Assembly (NCBI GenBank): GCA_052118065.1
Contig: JBQKHY010000002.1
Coordinates: 124,001-188,000, forward strand
Length of the DNA stretch: 64,000 nucleotides
Direction of reading: 5' to 3'
Origin: Ruminococcoides sp052118065
GTDB lineage: Bacteria; Bacillota; Clostridia; Oscillospirales; Acutalibacteraceae
Positions 1 to 8,455 of this stretch are shown one piece after another; the stretch's first letter is position 1; each line of letters begins with the position of its first letter. Under the pieces are notes generated by a model. The model ran no database searches and had not been told where the DNA came from. It saw nothing but the letters and a program-made list of their open reading frames with translations. The position numbers were made by a program, and so were the translations under genes.

Positions 1-530
1 GTGTTTGTCTTGACCCAAGAATTGGTAGTCATTATAATAATCCTAGTTTTGGTTATGGTGGTTATTGTTTGCCTAAGGATACAAAGCAACTTCTTGCAAA
101 CTATGCAGATGTACCACAAAATATGATGTCTGCTATTGTTGAGTCAAATAGAACAAGAAAAGATTTTATTGCAGACCAAGTACTTAAAATGGCTGGATAT
201 TATGATTATGAAAGTGATAATCAATATGATATTTCTAAGGAAAAGCCAGTTACAGTAGGTGTGTATCGTCTTACAATGAAGAGTAACAGTGATAATTTCC
301 GCCAAAGTTCTATTCAAGGAGTAATGAAGAGAATTAAAGCAAAGGGTGCAAATGTTATTATATTTGAACCAACACTTGAGAATGGTACAACTTTCTTTGG
401 CAGTGAAGTTGTAAACAATATAGATGAATTTAAGGGTAGTTGTGATGCGATTATCGCAAATCGTTATGATGATATTCTTGATGATGTAAAGGACAAGGTT
501 TACACTAGAGATATTTTTCAACGTGACTAA
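1..530 (+). CDS. ugd: UDP-glucose 6-dehydrogenase, C-terminal part (5' end outside window)
   Basis: Oxidises UDP-glucose to UDP-glucuronate with NAD+ in the cytosol, feeding capsule or cell-wall polysaccharide synthesis. The open frame runs in from the window edge (first whole codon at base 3). It carries the family active-site motif GYGGYCLPKD at bases 48-77, whose Cys forms the thioester intermediate, then the C-terminal UDP-binding domain (TVGVYRLTMKS, then FEPTLENGTTFFGS). An internal ATG at 69 lies inside the active-site motif and is not the true start. The next gene starts 12 bp downstream. Family identity is clear from the motif and domain order; the sugar (glucose rather than another UDP/GDP hexose) is inferred. 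Confidence 0.88.
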   Translation, partial: VCLDPRIGSHYNNPSFGYGGYCLPKDTKQLLANYADVPQNMMSAIVESNRTRKDFIADQVLKMAGYYDYESDNQYDISKEKPVTVGVYRLTMKSNSDNFRQSSIQGVMKRIKAKGANVIIFEPTLENGTTFFGSEVVNNIDEFKGSCDAIIANRYDDILDDVKDKVYTRDIFQRD

Positions 531-542
531 TCGAGGTGTATT

Positions 543-722
543 ATGGCAAGTTCAAATTGTGATTACTGTAGTCATTATGTGTATGATGATGAGTTTGACT
601 ACTACACTTGTGATGTAAACTTAGATGAAGATGAAGCAGTTAAGTTTATGCAAGGTAGCTTTGATGATTGCTCATTCTATGACCCATATGATGAATACAA
701 AATCGTTAGAAAACAGAATTAG
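543..722 (+). CDS. small cysteine-containing protein, DUF6472-like
   Basis: A 59-residue acidic protein too short for usual ORF cut-offs. ATG at 543 follows a good ribosome binding site (GAGGTG, 6 bp upstream) and the stop is 9 bp before the next gene, so it belongs to the same transcript. Four cysteines (Cys6, Cys9, Cys23, Cys43) in a CxxC-x13-C-x19-C pattern suggest metal binding, and the ending DEYKIVRKQN resembles the DUF6472 family of small clostridial proteins, which I recall from memory. No function is known to me. Coding nature is supported by RBS, spacing and regular acidic/aromatic composition. Confidence 0.7.
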   Translation: MASSNCDYCSHYVYDDEFDYYTCDVNLDEDEAVKFMQGSFDDCSFYDPYDEYKIVRKQN

Positions 723-731
723 GAGAATATT

Positions 732-1895
732 ATGAAAAATAATTTATTAAATAACAAAAAAAGAGATGTAACAATTGATTTAATAAAAGGTTTATGTATT
801 TTTTTGATGGTAGCCGGACATGCCCAAATTCCTTGCAAGAGTTTTATATATTTGTTCCATATGGCGGTATTTTTCATTGCTTCTGGTTATCTATATAATA
901 GTGAAAAGTCAACTGGTAGCATCAAAGCAGTTGGAAATTTTATTTTTAGAAAATTTAAATCGTTGTGGTTTCCTTTTGTTATATGGACAAGTATATTTAC
1001 ACTATGTAATAATTTATTTATTAATTTAAATATTTATACAGATAATCCTTTGCTATTAAAATATATAAATGGTCCATACATTCACACAACTGAGTATCTT
1101 GGTGTTTCACAAATTATAAAGAGAATATTTAAGGCATTTTTTCTATCAAATAGCACACAGGCAGGTGGAGCTTTTTGGTTTATTTCTACATTAATGAAGT
1201 TATTAATTGTATATTGTATTATTGATTTTTTAGTAAGAAAAATATTCAAAAAGATTGATTTACTTGTTCAAAGTGCTATATCTATAATTTTTTTGTGTGT
1301 TGGTTATTACTGTTCATTAAATAATATTAAGTTTTGTGGATTTGAAAAAGTATGTTCTTATTATTGTTTAATAACTATCGGAAGATTAATAAGAAAATAT
1401 CAATTATCTATAAAATTATCACAAAAAAGTATTCAGAATTTTGTGTGTTTATTGGTTTCATTTGCATTGCTAATTATATTAGAGAATTTTGGCTCAATAG
1501 CACTGGATAGCAATAGCTATGTTAACCCAGTATTTTTTATTGCAACATCTTTTATTGGTTGGGAATTTTGTTTCACTCTAGCAACATTGATTAAAAAAGT
1601 AGGAGTATTAACAAAAATAATTGCTTATTGGGGTAAAAATACAATGCCAATAATCATTTTACATTTTTTGAGTTTTAAAATAGTTAGTTTAATTGGAATA
1701 TTAATTCAAGGTAAACCTTTATTCACAATGGCAGCCTTCCCCGTATTATATACGGATGGTTTATGGTGGATTCCATATACAGTGGCTGGAATGACAATAC
1801 CACTATTACTAAATTGGGTGTATTTAAAAGTAAAAATTGTTTTTATGACACATATTAATAAAAAAGAAGTATTACGAATGCAAAAAGGCAGTTAG
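732..1895 (+). CDS. acyltransferase 3 family integral membrane protein (O-acetylase-like)
   Basis: A 387-residue polytopic membrane protein of the acyltransferase-3/OafA-NolL type, which transfers acyl (usually acetyl) groups to surface sugars. The N-terminus has the family signature: DLIKGLCIFLMVAGH, with the conserved His at the end of the first membrane segment, then FHMAVFFIASGYLY. About ten hydrophobic segments follow. It lies 9 bp after the small Cys gene and near UDP-glucose dehydrogenase, so modification of an exported polysaccharide is the likely role; the acceptor is unknown. It is more AT-rich than the housekeeping genes beside it, as often seen in variable surface-polysaccharide loci. 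Its stop codon lies inside the following terminator stem. Confidence 0.8.
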   Translation: MKNNLLNNKKRDVTIDLIKGLCIFLMVAGHAQIPCKSFIYLFHMAVFFIASGYLYNSEKSTGSIKAVGNFIFRKFKSLWFPFVIWTSIFTLCNNLFINLNIYTDNPLLLKYINGPYIHTTEYLGVSQIIKRIFKAFFLSNSTQAGGAFWFISTLMKLLIVYCIIDFLVRKIFKKIDLLVQSAISIIFLCVGYYCSLNNIKFCGFEKVCSYYCLITIGRLIRKYQLSIKLSQKSIQNFVCLLVSFALLIILENFGSIALDSNSYVNPVFFIATSFIGWEFCFTLATLIKKVGVLTKIIAYWGKNTMPIIILHFLSFKIVSLIGILIQGKPLFTMAAFPVLYTDGLWWIPYTVAGMTIPLLLNWVYLKVKIVFMTHINKKEVLRMQKGS

Positions 1896-1917
1896 TTTTT
1901 GAACTAACTGCCTTTTT
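1882..1917. terminator. bidirectional Rho-independent terminator
   Basis: A perfect 16-bp stem (1882-1897 with 1902-1917) and a 4-base loop, with A-run on the left and T-run on the right. It separates the convergent acyltransferase gene and mutS2 and overlaps the acyltransferase stop codon. Confidence 0.9.
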
Positions 1918-1942
1918 GCTTTTGTAGTATTAAATTTATAGA

Positions 1943-4297
1943 CTATTTAATTTCACAGATTGTAACACCGGCATCACCCTCACCAAAGTTACCAAGTCTA
2001 AATGACTTAATATTTTTGTGGGTACGCAAGTATTTTTGAATTTCTGCACGAAGTACACCTGTGCCTTTACCATGGATAATGGTTAGCTGATTAATGTTCA
2101 TTAACACTGCATTATCAATAGCAGCATCAACATCCATAATTGCTTCCATAGCAGTTTCACCACGAACATCAACCTCTGTTGTAGGGTTCATATCCATTTT
2201 GCTAGGCATATTTCTCTTTCTGGAAGTCTGTACAGTCACCTTTGGCTTTTCCTTATTTAGTCGTAGGTTAGATAATTTAACCTTGGTTTTGATAATACCG
2301 GCCTGAACATAAGCAGTACCGTCTTTTTCGTTAATACTTAGAATTTCTGCATCCTTGTCAATATCAAAGATAAGTACAGAGTCACCAACTTTAAATGGTC
2401 TTGGTGGTGTGTATTTTTCATTTTTCTTTTCCTTGATTGGGTCAGCAGTATTCTCCATTTTGTCAATGCTTTTGCGAAGTTTTGCCTTTTCTTCGGCAGA
2501 CATTTTTTGCTTTTTCTCAAGGTTTTCCAGTCTGTCAAGAATACTTTGTGCTTGTGCCTTTGTACGACTGCTGATTCTTTCAGCCTCTTGATGAGCCTTT
2601 TCGATTTCTCTTTCAGCTTCTCTTTTAGCTTTTTCAATAATACTGTTTGCTTTTTCTCTTTGACGACCGGCAAGTGCCTTTGTGTCGTTAGCTTCTTTTA
2701 GTCGCTTTTCAAGTGTTTGTCTGCGTTTTTCAAGCTGTTCAATAGTATCTTCAAATCTTCTGCTTTCGCTACTTACAAGGTGTTGTGCATTTTCAATAAT
2801 ATCATCAGAAAGACCTAGCCTTTTGCTGATTGCAAAGGCATTACTTTTACCGGGAATACCAATTAAAAGTTTGTATGTAGGTCTTAATGTTTGTACATCA
2901 AACTCACAACAACCGTTTTCTACACCCTCAGTAGTAATAGCAAATTCCTTTAACTCTGCATAGTGAGTTGTGCATTGAATTTTTGCACCTTTTTCTTTTA
3001 ACTTCTGCAAAATCGCAACTGCCAAAGCAGCACCTTCAACCGGGTCAGTACCTGCACCAAGTTCGTCAATAAGTACAAGTGAAAATCTTGATGCTTGTTT
3101 TAGAATATCAATGGTGTTTGTCATATGAGCAGAGAATGTTGAAAGGTTCTGTTCAATGCTTTGTTCATCACCAATATCAACAAGAATTTTCTTGAATACA
3201 GAGATTTCACTTTCATCACCACAAGGAATCATAAGGCCTGACATTGCCATTAGGGTTAGTAGTCCTGTAGTTTTTAGTGATACAGTTTTACCACCTGTGT
3301 TAGGACCTGTAATAACAAGTAGTGTGTAGTCTTTACCTAAAGTAATATCAACCGGTACAACCTTTTCTTTGTCAATTAAAGGGTGTCTAGCTTTCTTTAG
3401 ATTAATGTAACCCTTGTCATTTACAATAGGTGTAACTGCTTTCATAGTGTAAGCTAAGTTACCCTTTGCAAAAATAACATTTAGGTCAATTAAGTTCTGA
3501 TAACTGCCGATAATACTGTCTGCACAGTTACCTGCCATTGAAGAAAGTTCAAGTAAAATTCTGTCAATTTCTTCTTTTTCTTTGTTTCGTAACATACGAA
3601 TATCGTTGTTAGCCTGAACAACACCCATAGGTTCAATAAATACTGTCTGACCACTACCTGATGTATCATGTACAAGTCCGGGAATGCTACCTCTACATTC
3701 TGCTCTTACCGGTACAACAAATCTACCGTCACGCTGAGTGATAACCTTGTCTTGTAGAAATTTCGAGTAGTTAGAACTTCTAACTATTTTGTCAAGAACT
3801 TCTCTTGCCTTTGATGATGCAGTACGGATTTTTCTGCGAATATCCGATAGAGTAGGGGACGCCTTGTCGGAAATTTCATCCTCTGCAATAATTGCATCAT
3901 TAATTTTTTCTTCAAGAAACTTATTTGGCATTAGGTTATTAAAGTATTTATCAAGTGAACTTGCCCTGTCATCACTTGCGTTTCGCCATTGTCTTAGTGA
4001 ACGAATAACTCGTAAATTTTCCCCAATACGAAGTAACTCAAGGGTAGTTAGTCCTGAACCGGCTTGTGCTCTTCTTAGTTGATTTGCACAGTTAGTAGGT
4101 GAACCAAAGCTAGGTGTACCAAATTTACCGATAAGCACATAGGCATCATCAGTTTCTTTTAGTAGTTTTTCTGTTTCTTCTTTTGTGAAAACAGGTTTTA
4201 CTGTAAGTGCCTGTTCTCTTGCATCGGCAAATGAACATTCTTTGCCAAGCATTTCTAATATTTTATCAAATTCAAGTGCTTTAAAATGTTTATTCAT
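1943..4297 (-). CDS. mutS2: MutS2 family protein (ATPase with Smr domain)
   Basis: A 784-residue MutS2, the branch of the MutS family that does not work in mismatch repair; in Bacillus it acts on collided ribosomes (RqcU) and in other species suppresses recombination. Seen in order: N-terminal core/clamp region, Walker A TGPNTGGKT near residue 330, Walker B LVLIDELGAGTDP, a long Lys/Glu coiled coil (about 510-640), a KOW-like segment (FKVGDSVLI) and a C-terminal Smr domain from about residue 709 with VDVRG and IHGKGTG. The length is normal. It starts 1 bp after recO ends, so it is the last gene of the era-yqzL-recO-mutS2 unit, which is transcribed leftwards. Confidence 0.96.
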   Translation of the reverse strand: MNKHFKALEFDKILEMLGKECSFADAREQALTVKPVFTKEETEKLLKETDDAYVLIGKFGTPSFGSPTNCANQLRRAQAGSGLTTLELLRIGENLRVIRSLRQWRNASDDRASSLDKYFNNLMPNKFLEEKINDAIIAEDEISDKASPTLSDIRRKIRTASSKAREVLDKIVRSSNYSKFLQDKVITQRDGRFVVPVRAECRGSIPGLVHDTSGSGQTVFIEPMGVVQANNDIRMLRNKEKEEIDRILLELSSMAGNCADSIIGSYQNLIDLNVIFAKGNLAYTMKAVTPIVNDKGYINLKKARHPLIDKEKVVPVDITLGKDYTLLVITGPNTGGKTVSLKTTGLLTLMAMSGLMIPCGDESEISVFKKILVDIGDEQSIEQNLSTFSAHMTNTIDILKQASRFSLVLIDELGAGTDPVEGAALAVAILQKLKEKGAKIQCTTHYAELKEFAITTEGVENGCCEFDVQTLRPTYKLLIGIPGKSNAFAISKRLGLSDDIIENAQHLVSSESRRFEDTIEQLEKRRQTLEKRLKEANDTKALAGRQREKANSIIEKAKREAEREIEKAHQEAERISSRTKAQAQSILDRLENLEKKQKMSAEEKAKLRKSIDKMENTADPIKEKKNEKYTPPRPFKVGDSVLIFDIDKDAEILSINEKDGTAYVQAGIIKTKVKLSNLRLNKEKPKVTVQTSRKRNMPSKMDMNPTTEVDVRGETAMEAIMDVDAAIDNAVLMNINQLTIIHGKGTGVLRAEIQKYLRTHKNIKSFRLGNFGEGDAGVTICEIK

Positions 4298-4298
4298 A

Positions 4299-5051
4299 TT
4301 ATCTCATTGCCTTATAAAAATCTAGTGTTTTGTAATGTCGTTCCGTTTGACGGATTACATATTCTTCTGTTGCTCTGTTTAAGGTGTCAAGTCCGTTTTC
4401 GTTAAGTGAAAAGGAAAATAGCTTTTTATCATCAGCATAAATAGTGTGCCTAAGTGCCTTAGTAATACCTCTGTCCATTGTAATAGAAAAAGGTAAACTG
4501 TCACTACTTGCACAGTGGGAACAAATCAATGAACCTGTTTGAGGTAAAAAGAAAAAAGTTTCTCTGTCATATTCACCACAAATACTGCACATAGTAAGGT
4601 CAGGCATATATCCACAAATAGAAAGTAGCCTCATCTCAAAACAACTTTTGATTAGGGTAGGGGGCTTTTTGTTTTCTGACAATAAATATAGGGAATTTAG
4701 TGTTAAGGATAGAACCTCTTTATTTTTCTCACCATCAACAAGTATATTCGTCAGTAACTCAGAAAAGTATTGTGCTAAGCACATATTTGCTATATCTTTC
4801 CTAAGTCCAAAGAATTGTTCCTTTGACTTTGCTTCACTGATAACATATGTATCTCGACCTTTGCTTTCTATTAAGCAAAGTCGAGAATAGGTAAATAGCT
4901 GAGTACCGGCACAATTTTGACTTTTTATATTTTTTGCACCCTTAGCAAAGCCTTTGATTATGCCTTTATCTACAGTAAGGACAGTTACTAGCTTGTCTCT
5001 TTCACCGATATTCTGTTCTCTCAGTATTAGCCCCTCTGTCAGAGTTTTCAT
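4299..5051 (-). CDS. recO: DNA repair protein RecO
   Basis: RecO (250 residues) helps load RecA on SSB-coated single-stranded DNA in the RecFOR pathway. The N-terminal OB-fold segment (TEGLILREQNIGERDKLVTV) is typical. A four-cysteine zinc site is visible near residues 150-180 (CSIC and CSHC). The start is fixed by AAGGAG 11 bp upstream, and that RBS lies inside the upstream yqzL-like ORF, with which recO overlaps by 50 bp. The era-yqzL-recO order matches Bacillus. Confidence 0.95.
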   Translation of the reverse strand: MKTLTEGLILREQNIGERDKLVTVLTVDKGIIKGFAKGAKNIKSQNCAGTQLFTYSRLCLIESKGRDTYVISEAKSKEQFFGLRKDIANMCLAQYFSELLTNILVDGEKNKEVLSLTLNSLYLLSENKKPPTLIKSCFEMRLLSICGYMPDLTMCSICGEYDRETFFFLPQTGSLICSHCASSDSLPFSITMDRGITKALRHTIYADDKKLFSFSLNENGLDTLNRATEEYVIRQTERHYKTLDFYKAMR

Positions 5052-5166
5052 TGTTGTTTTTTAGCTCCTTACCTGCATTTTTAGCTTGTTGTATAGATAG
5101 ATAGGTTAGGTAATCGTTTACTGCACCACTTTGTAAAAAGTAATTCCAAGCGTCTGTTTCATTCAT
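5002..5166 (-). CDS. yqzL: YqzL-like small protein
   Basis: A 54-residue ORF on the minus strand between era and recO. Its N-terminus (MNETDAWNYFLQSGAVNDYL) resembles the short YqzL family found at the same place in Bacillus and clostridia: an aromatic W-x-x-F core followed by a short helix. AGGGGTGAT precedes the ATG with good spacing. Its tail is read in a different frame over the first 50 bp of recO, which suggests translational coupling. Function is unknown. Position and N-terminal pattern support the call; the overlapping tail after about residue 35 is low-complexity and may not be conserved. Confidence 0.7.
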   Translation of the reverse strand: MNETDAWNYFLQSGAVNDYLTYLSIQQAKNAGKELKNNNENSDRGANTERTEYR

Positions 5167-5226
5167 ATTTATCACCCCTATTAGTATTTTACCGAGGGAT
5201 AAATATATTGTCAGAAAATTATGGGA

Positions 5227-6138
5227 TTACTGAAAATCATTGCTATCAAATCCAAAGCTACGCATTAGATTTTCTTTGTTTCTCCAGTCCTCTTTTACCT
5301 TAATCCATGTTTTTAGGTTTACCTTGCAACCAAAGAAATTTTCCATATCTTGTCTTGCATATGTGGAAATCTTTTTAAGCATTGCACCCTTTTTGCCGAT
5401 TAAGATACCCTTGTGAGTATCTCTTTCGCAATAAATTGTTGCGTCAATATCCATAAGATTTTTGTCATCACGCATTTTCATTCTTTCGATAACTACTGCT
5501 GTACCATGAGGAATTTCTTTTTCTGTCAGTCTTAGAATTTTTTCTCTAATCATTTCAGCAGCAAGTACCTTTTCAGGTTGGTCTGTTAGTGTATCATCAG
5601 GGAAGAAGTGACCACCTTCTGAAGTGAACTTCTTTAGTTCTTCCTTTAGTTCATCAAGTTTTGAACCTGTTTCTGCTGATACAGGAACAATAGCATCAAA
5701 GTCCATTTCCTTTGAATACTTAATGATTTGTTCCAATATAACTTCCTTATCGTTTACAGTGTCGGTTTTATTAATTGCCAATACACAAGGTAAATCAAGT
5801 TTCTTAACCTTTTCAATTAACATTCTTTCATTTTCTCTTATTTCCTGACCGGCTTCTGTTACAAGTAAACAAGCATCTACACCGGCAACTGACTCGTTAA
5901 TTGAACGAACCATATAGTCACCAAGAGAATTTTTAGGTTTGTGCATACCCGGTGTATCTAGGAAAACTAATTGGTCCTTGCCTTCTGTTAATACACCCAT
6001 AATTCTTGTTCTTGTTGTTTGTGGCTTTGAAGAAACAATAGCCACTTTCTGACCAAGTAATTTATTTAGAATTGAGCTTTTGCCTACATTAGGTCTGCCA
6101 ATAATTGCAATAAATGCTGATTTATCGTTAAAGTTCAT
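5227..6138 (-). CDS. era: GTPase Era
   Basis: Era (303 residues) binds the 3' end of 16S rRNA and monitors 30S subunit assembly. Visible: G1 GRPNVGKS at residues 14-21, switch I region with TTRTRIMGV, G3 DTPG near residue 61, G4 NKTD near 125, G5 VSAETG near 150, and a C-terminal type II KH domain with the GILIGKKGAMLKKI loop. RBS AAGGAG sits 8 bp before the ATG. It heads the leftward unit that continues into yqzL, recO and mutS2 and has its own promoter upstream. Confidence 0.97.
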   Translation of the reverse strand: MNFNDKSAFIAIIGRPNVGKSSILNKLLGQKVAIVSSKPQTTRTRIMGVLTEGKDQLVFLDTPGMHKPKNSLGDYMVRSINESVAGVDACLLVTEAGQEIRENERMLIEKVKKLDLPCVLAINKTDTVNDKEVILEQIIKYSKEMDFDAIVPVSAETGSKLDELKEELKKFTSEGGHFFPDDTLTDQPEKVLAAEMIREKILRLTEKEIPHGTAVVIERMKMRDDKNLMDIDATIYCERDTHKGILIGKKGAMLKKISTYARQDMENFFGCKVNLKTWIKVKEDWRNKENLMRSFGFDSNDFQ

Positions 6139-6165
6139 ATTTGTACTCCTTAATTTTCTGTATCT

Positions 6166-6194
6166 ATTATAATTGAAACAGCGGTTTTATGCAA
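6166..6194 (-). promoter_or_regulatory. sigma-A type promoter for era
   Basis: Reading the minus strand: -35 TTGCAT (6189-6194), 17-bp spacer, -10 TATAAT (6166-6171), about 28 bp before the era ATG. The matches and spacing are near consensus. Confidence 0.75.
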
Positions 6195-6207
6195 TAATAA
6201 TCCTTAC

Positions 6208-6252
6208 ACAAAAATACGCCACAAGATTGACAGTAGTCTTATCTGTGTGGCG
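6208..6252 (-). terminator. terminator after ybeY
   Basis: On the minus strand a CGCCACA / TGTGGCG stem (6217-6252, extended by AGAT/ATCT with one bulge) is followed by a T-rich stretch (6209-6215). It separates phoH-ybeY from the era unit. Confidence 0.7.
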
Positions 6253-6276
6253 TGAAATATTCTATGATTGATATGA

Positions 6277-6783
6277 TTATTCGTTATCAGGAATGTAGCT
6301 GATACTTGCAGGAAGACCAAGCTGTTCCATAACTAATTCTTCTTTTTCTCTCATATGTACTCTTTCAAGTGGTTCCATATGGTCATAACCGAGAAGATGA
6401 AGTACACTGTGAGCAGTTAAGTAACCAACTTCTCTCTGAAGTGAGTGACCGTATGTTTCAGCTTGGCTAAGAGCCTTTTCCATAGAAATTACAACATCAC
6501 CTAAGATATATGCACCGGTTTCAGGGTTCTTGTCCCATACACCGTTTTCACCCATAGGGAAAGAAAGTACATCTGTTTCAATATCTTTGTTTCTGTACTG
6601 TGCATTAAGCTCCTTGATACCTGCATTGTCAACGAAAGTTACACTAACTTCAGCAGGACCCTGGAAGTTTTCCATTCTCAAAACTGCATTGCAAGTTCTT
6701 CTTACTAACATTCTTAGGCCAGTAGGAATTTTTACAGTCTTTTGCTTGTTGGTGATGATTACTCTGATTTTATTTTCTGTCAT
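6277..6783 (-). CDS. ybeY: endoribonuclease YbeY (rRNA maturation)
   Basis: A 168-residue zinc-dependent endoribonuclease required for 16S rRNA 3'-end processing and 70S quality control. The HxxxHxxGYDH metal motif is seen as HSVLHLLGYDH near the C-terminus. I chose the ATG at 6783 rather than the longer frame to 6834 because GAGGAGAGAAGG lies just before it and the protein then begins MTENKIRVII. The start overlaps the end of phoH by 14 bp, so the two are translationally coupled, as in most bacteria. Confidence 0.93.
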   Translation of the reverse strand: MTENKIRVIITNKQKTVKIPTGLRMLVRRTCNAVLRMENFQGPAEVSVTFVDNAGIKELNAQYRNKDIETDVLSFPMGENGVWDKNPETGAYILGDVVISMEKALSQAETYGHSLQREVGYLTAHSVLHLLGYDHMEPLERVHMREKEELVMEQLGLPASISYIPDNE

Positions 6784-7738
6784 TTTTCCTTCTCTCCTCA
6801 GTCTTAGCATATGCTTTAATAATATCTTGTACAAGGTGATGTCTTACAACATCCTTCTCGCTAAATGAAATATGTTGTATATCCTTAATATCCTTTAGTA
6901 CACGAATACAATCCTTCAAACCACTCTTTACTCCACCGGGTAGGTCAATCTGTGTTATGTCACCGGTAATAACCATTTTTGAGTTAAAACCAAGTCGAGT
7001 AAGGAACATTTTCATCTGTTCCCTAGAAGTATTCTGTGCTTCATCAAGGATAATAAAGCTATCGTCAAGAGTTCTACCTCTCATATAAGCTAAAGGTGCA
7101 ACTTCAATGTTACCTCTTTCAACATATTTGTTGTAGGTTTCTGCACCCAGCATATCAAATAGTGCATCGTATAGTGGCCTTAAATATGGGTCAACCTTAC
7201 TCTGTAAGTCACCGGGTAAGAAACCCAGCTTTTCACCGGCTTCTACAGCAGGTCTTGTTAAGATAATTCTGTTAACTTGCTTTGCCCTAAAGGCAGTAAC
7301 TGCCATTGCAACTGCAAGATAAGTTTTACCTGTACCGGCAGGACCAACACCGATTGTAATAGTGTTCTTTGCGATACTTTGACAGTATCTTTTCTGTCCT
7401 AAGGTTTTAGGCTTAACAGGCTTACCTTTGCTTGTAATACATACACAGTCAGTGGAAAGTTCTTGAATCTTTTCTTCACTGCCTTCGTTTACAAGGCTCA
7501 TACAGTATCTAATGTTTTGTTCACTAAGGGTTTCACCCTTATTGATAAAGGAAAGTAAGCTGTCAATAACTTTTACTGCTTTGCCTACACTTTCTGCTTC
7601 ACCTGAAATTTTTAATTCACTGTCTCGACCGATTACATGAACATTGTACTCATTTTCAATCATTTTGATGTTCTCATCAAAGCTACCGAAAAGAGCAACT
7701 GCATGTTCCATTCTGTCGATGCTGATTATTTGTTCCAA
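6770..7738 (-). CDS. phoH: PhoH family ATPase (YbeZ/PhoH)
   Basis: A 322-residue cytosolic PhoH-like ATPase, a partner of YbeY in ribosome and RNA metabolism. Seen: an N-terminal KH-like region (NEYNVHVIGRDSELKISG), Walker A GPAGTGKT, and Walker B FIILDEAQN followed by TSREQMKMFLTRLG. I place the start at TTG 7738, 7 bp after GGGGGA. The ATG at 7780 sits on the upstream side of a TATAAT box (7769-7774) and would be outside the transcript. The gene overlaps ybeY. Confidence 0.93.
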   Translation of the reverse strand: MEQIISIDRMEHAVALFGSFDENIKMIENEYNVHVIGRDSELKISGEAESVGKAVKVIDSLLSFINKGETLSEQNIRYCMSLVNEGSEEKIQELSTDCVCITSKGKPVKPKTLGQKRYCQSIAKNTITIGVGPAGTGKTYLAVAMAVTAFRAKQVNRIILTRPAVEAGEKLGFLPGDLQSKVDPYLRPLYDALFDMLGAETYNKYVERGNIEVAPLAYMRGRTLDDSFIILDEAQNTSREQMKMFLTRLGFNSKMVITGDITQIDLPGGVKSGLKDCIRVLKDIKDIQHISFSEKDVVRHHLVQDIIKAYAKTEERRKNDRK

Positions 7739-7768
7739 AATAATCCCCCATTTGTTTGATACTAATAA

Positions 7769-7777
7769 ATTATAACA
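7769..7777 (-). promoter_or_regulatory. extended -10 promoter for phoH-ybeY
   Basis: The minus strand reads TGTTATAAT, a perfect -10 with the TGn extension; no good -35 is seen at 17 bp. It overlaps the region of the longer phoH frame and so helps rule out the upstream ATG. Confidence 0.6.
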
Positions 7778-8002
7778 CATTTTTTAGTACATATCACCAA
7801 AAATTTTTCAGAAATTTTAATTTTGTGATTTTCACTAACAAAAATATATTTTGTAGTTTTTCTGTTGTTTTATTTTGCTATATAATATGTTTACTTATTT
7901 ATATATAGGTGAAAATTAAGTGAATATAAACGAGATGTAAACTTTATATAAATAATATAACAAAGGCAATTTTAATAAAATTTAATTAAAGTAAGAAAAC
8001 TA

Positions 8003-8031
8003 TTGACTTTAGTATGGCTTTATTATATAAT
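8003..8031 (+). promoter_or_regulatory. sigma-A promoter for ylxM-ffh
   Basis: TTGACT (8003-8008), 17-bp spacer, TATAAT (8026-8031). The remainder of the 297-bp divergent region (7781-8077) is AT-rich with no ORF that I can support. Confidence 0.85.
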
Positions 8032-8038
8032 AACTATG

Positions 8039-8061
8039 CTGTAAAGAAAAAAACTTTACAG
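8039..8061 (+). promoter_or_regulatory. inverted repeat at the expected 5' end of the ylxM mRNA
   Basis: CTGTAAAG (8039-8046), A7 loop, CTTTACAG (8054-8061): a perfect 8-bp repeat beginning at the predicted transcription start and ending 6 bp before the RBS. It could be a 5' stabilising hairpin or an operator; function is inferred only. Confidence 0.5.
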
Positions 8062-8077
8062 TTGAAAGGTGAGTCAA

Positions 8078-8443
8078 ATGGAAAAGAACATAGAGAATTC
8101 TCTTTTGCTTGACTTTTACGGTGAACTTTTAACCGATAAGGTTAGATATGCAACTGAGATGTACTATAATGATGACCTCTCACTTTCGGAGATTGCTGAT
8201 GATATGGGAATTACTCGTCAAGGAGTAAGGGACTTAATTAAAAGAGCCGAAGGTAACCTCCAAACTTTTGAAGAAAAATTAGGATTACATAAGCGTTTTG
8301 TTGAAACTCAAAAAGGACTTACTAAACTTAAGAAGTCACTTGAAGAAACAAAATGTGTTTTAGATAAAGAAGATAAAAGTTCACTTATTGCTAAGGTTGA
8401 TGAAATGACTTTGGTTGTAAATGAACTGCTAAATCAAGAATAG
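8078..8443 (+). CDS. ylxM: YlxM family helix-turn-helix protein
   Basis: A 121-residue protein encoded just upstream of ffh. YlxM is a sigma-70 region-4-like HTH protein that modulates signal recognition particle activity in Gram-positives. The HTH is visible at about residues 34-58 (LSLSEIADDMGITRQGVRDLIKR), followed by a C-terminal helical stretch. I chose ATG 8078, which has AGGTGA 6 bp upstream, over GTG 8069, which lies inside that RBS. The stop is 12 bp before ffh, with AGGAGG between. Confidence 0.9.
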   Translation: MEKNIENSLLLDFYGELLTDKVRYATEMYYNDDLSLSEIADDMGITRQGVRDLIKRAEGNLQTFEEKLGLHKRFVETQKGLTKLKKSLEETKCVLDKEDKSSLIAKVDEMTLVVNELLNQE

Positions 8444-8455
8444 GAGGTAAGTCCT

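Noticed and set aside
144..521. 125-residue minus-strand ORF opposite UDP-glucose dehydrogenase
   Set aside because: The plus strand has the clear active-site motif; the antisense ORF is Ile/Thr-rich low complexity.
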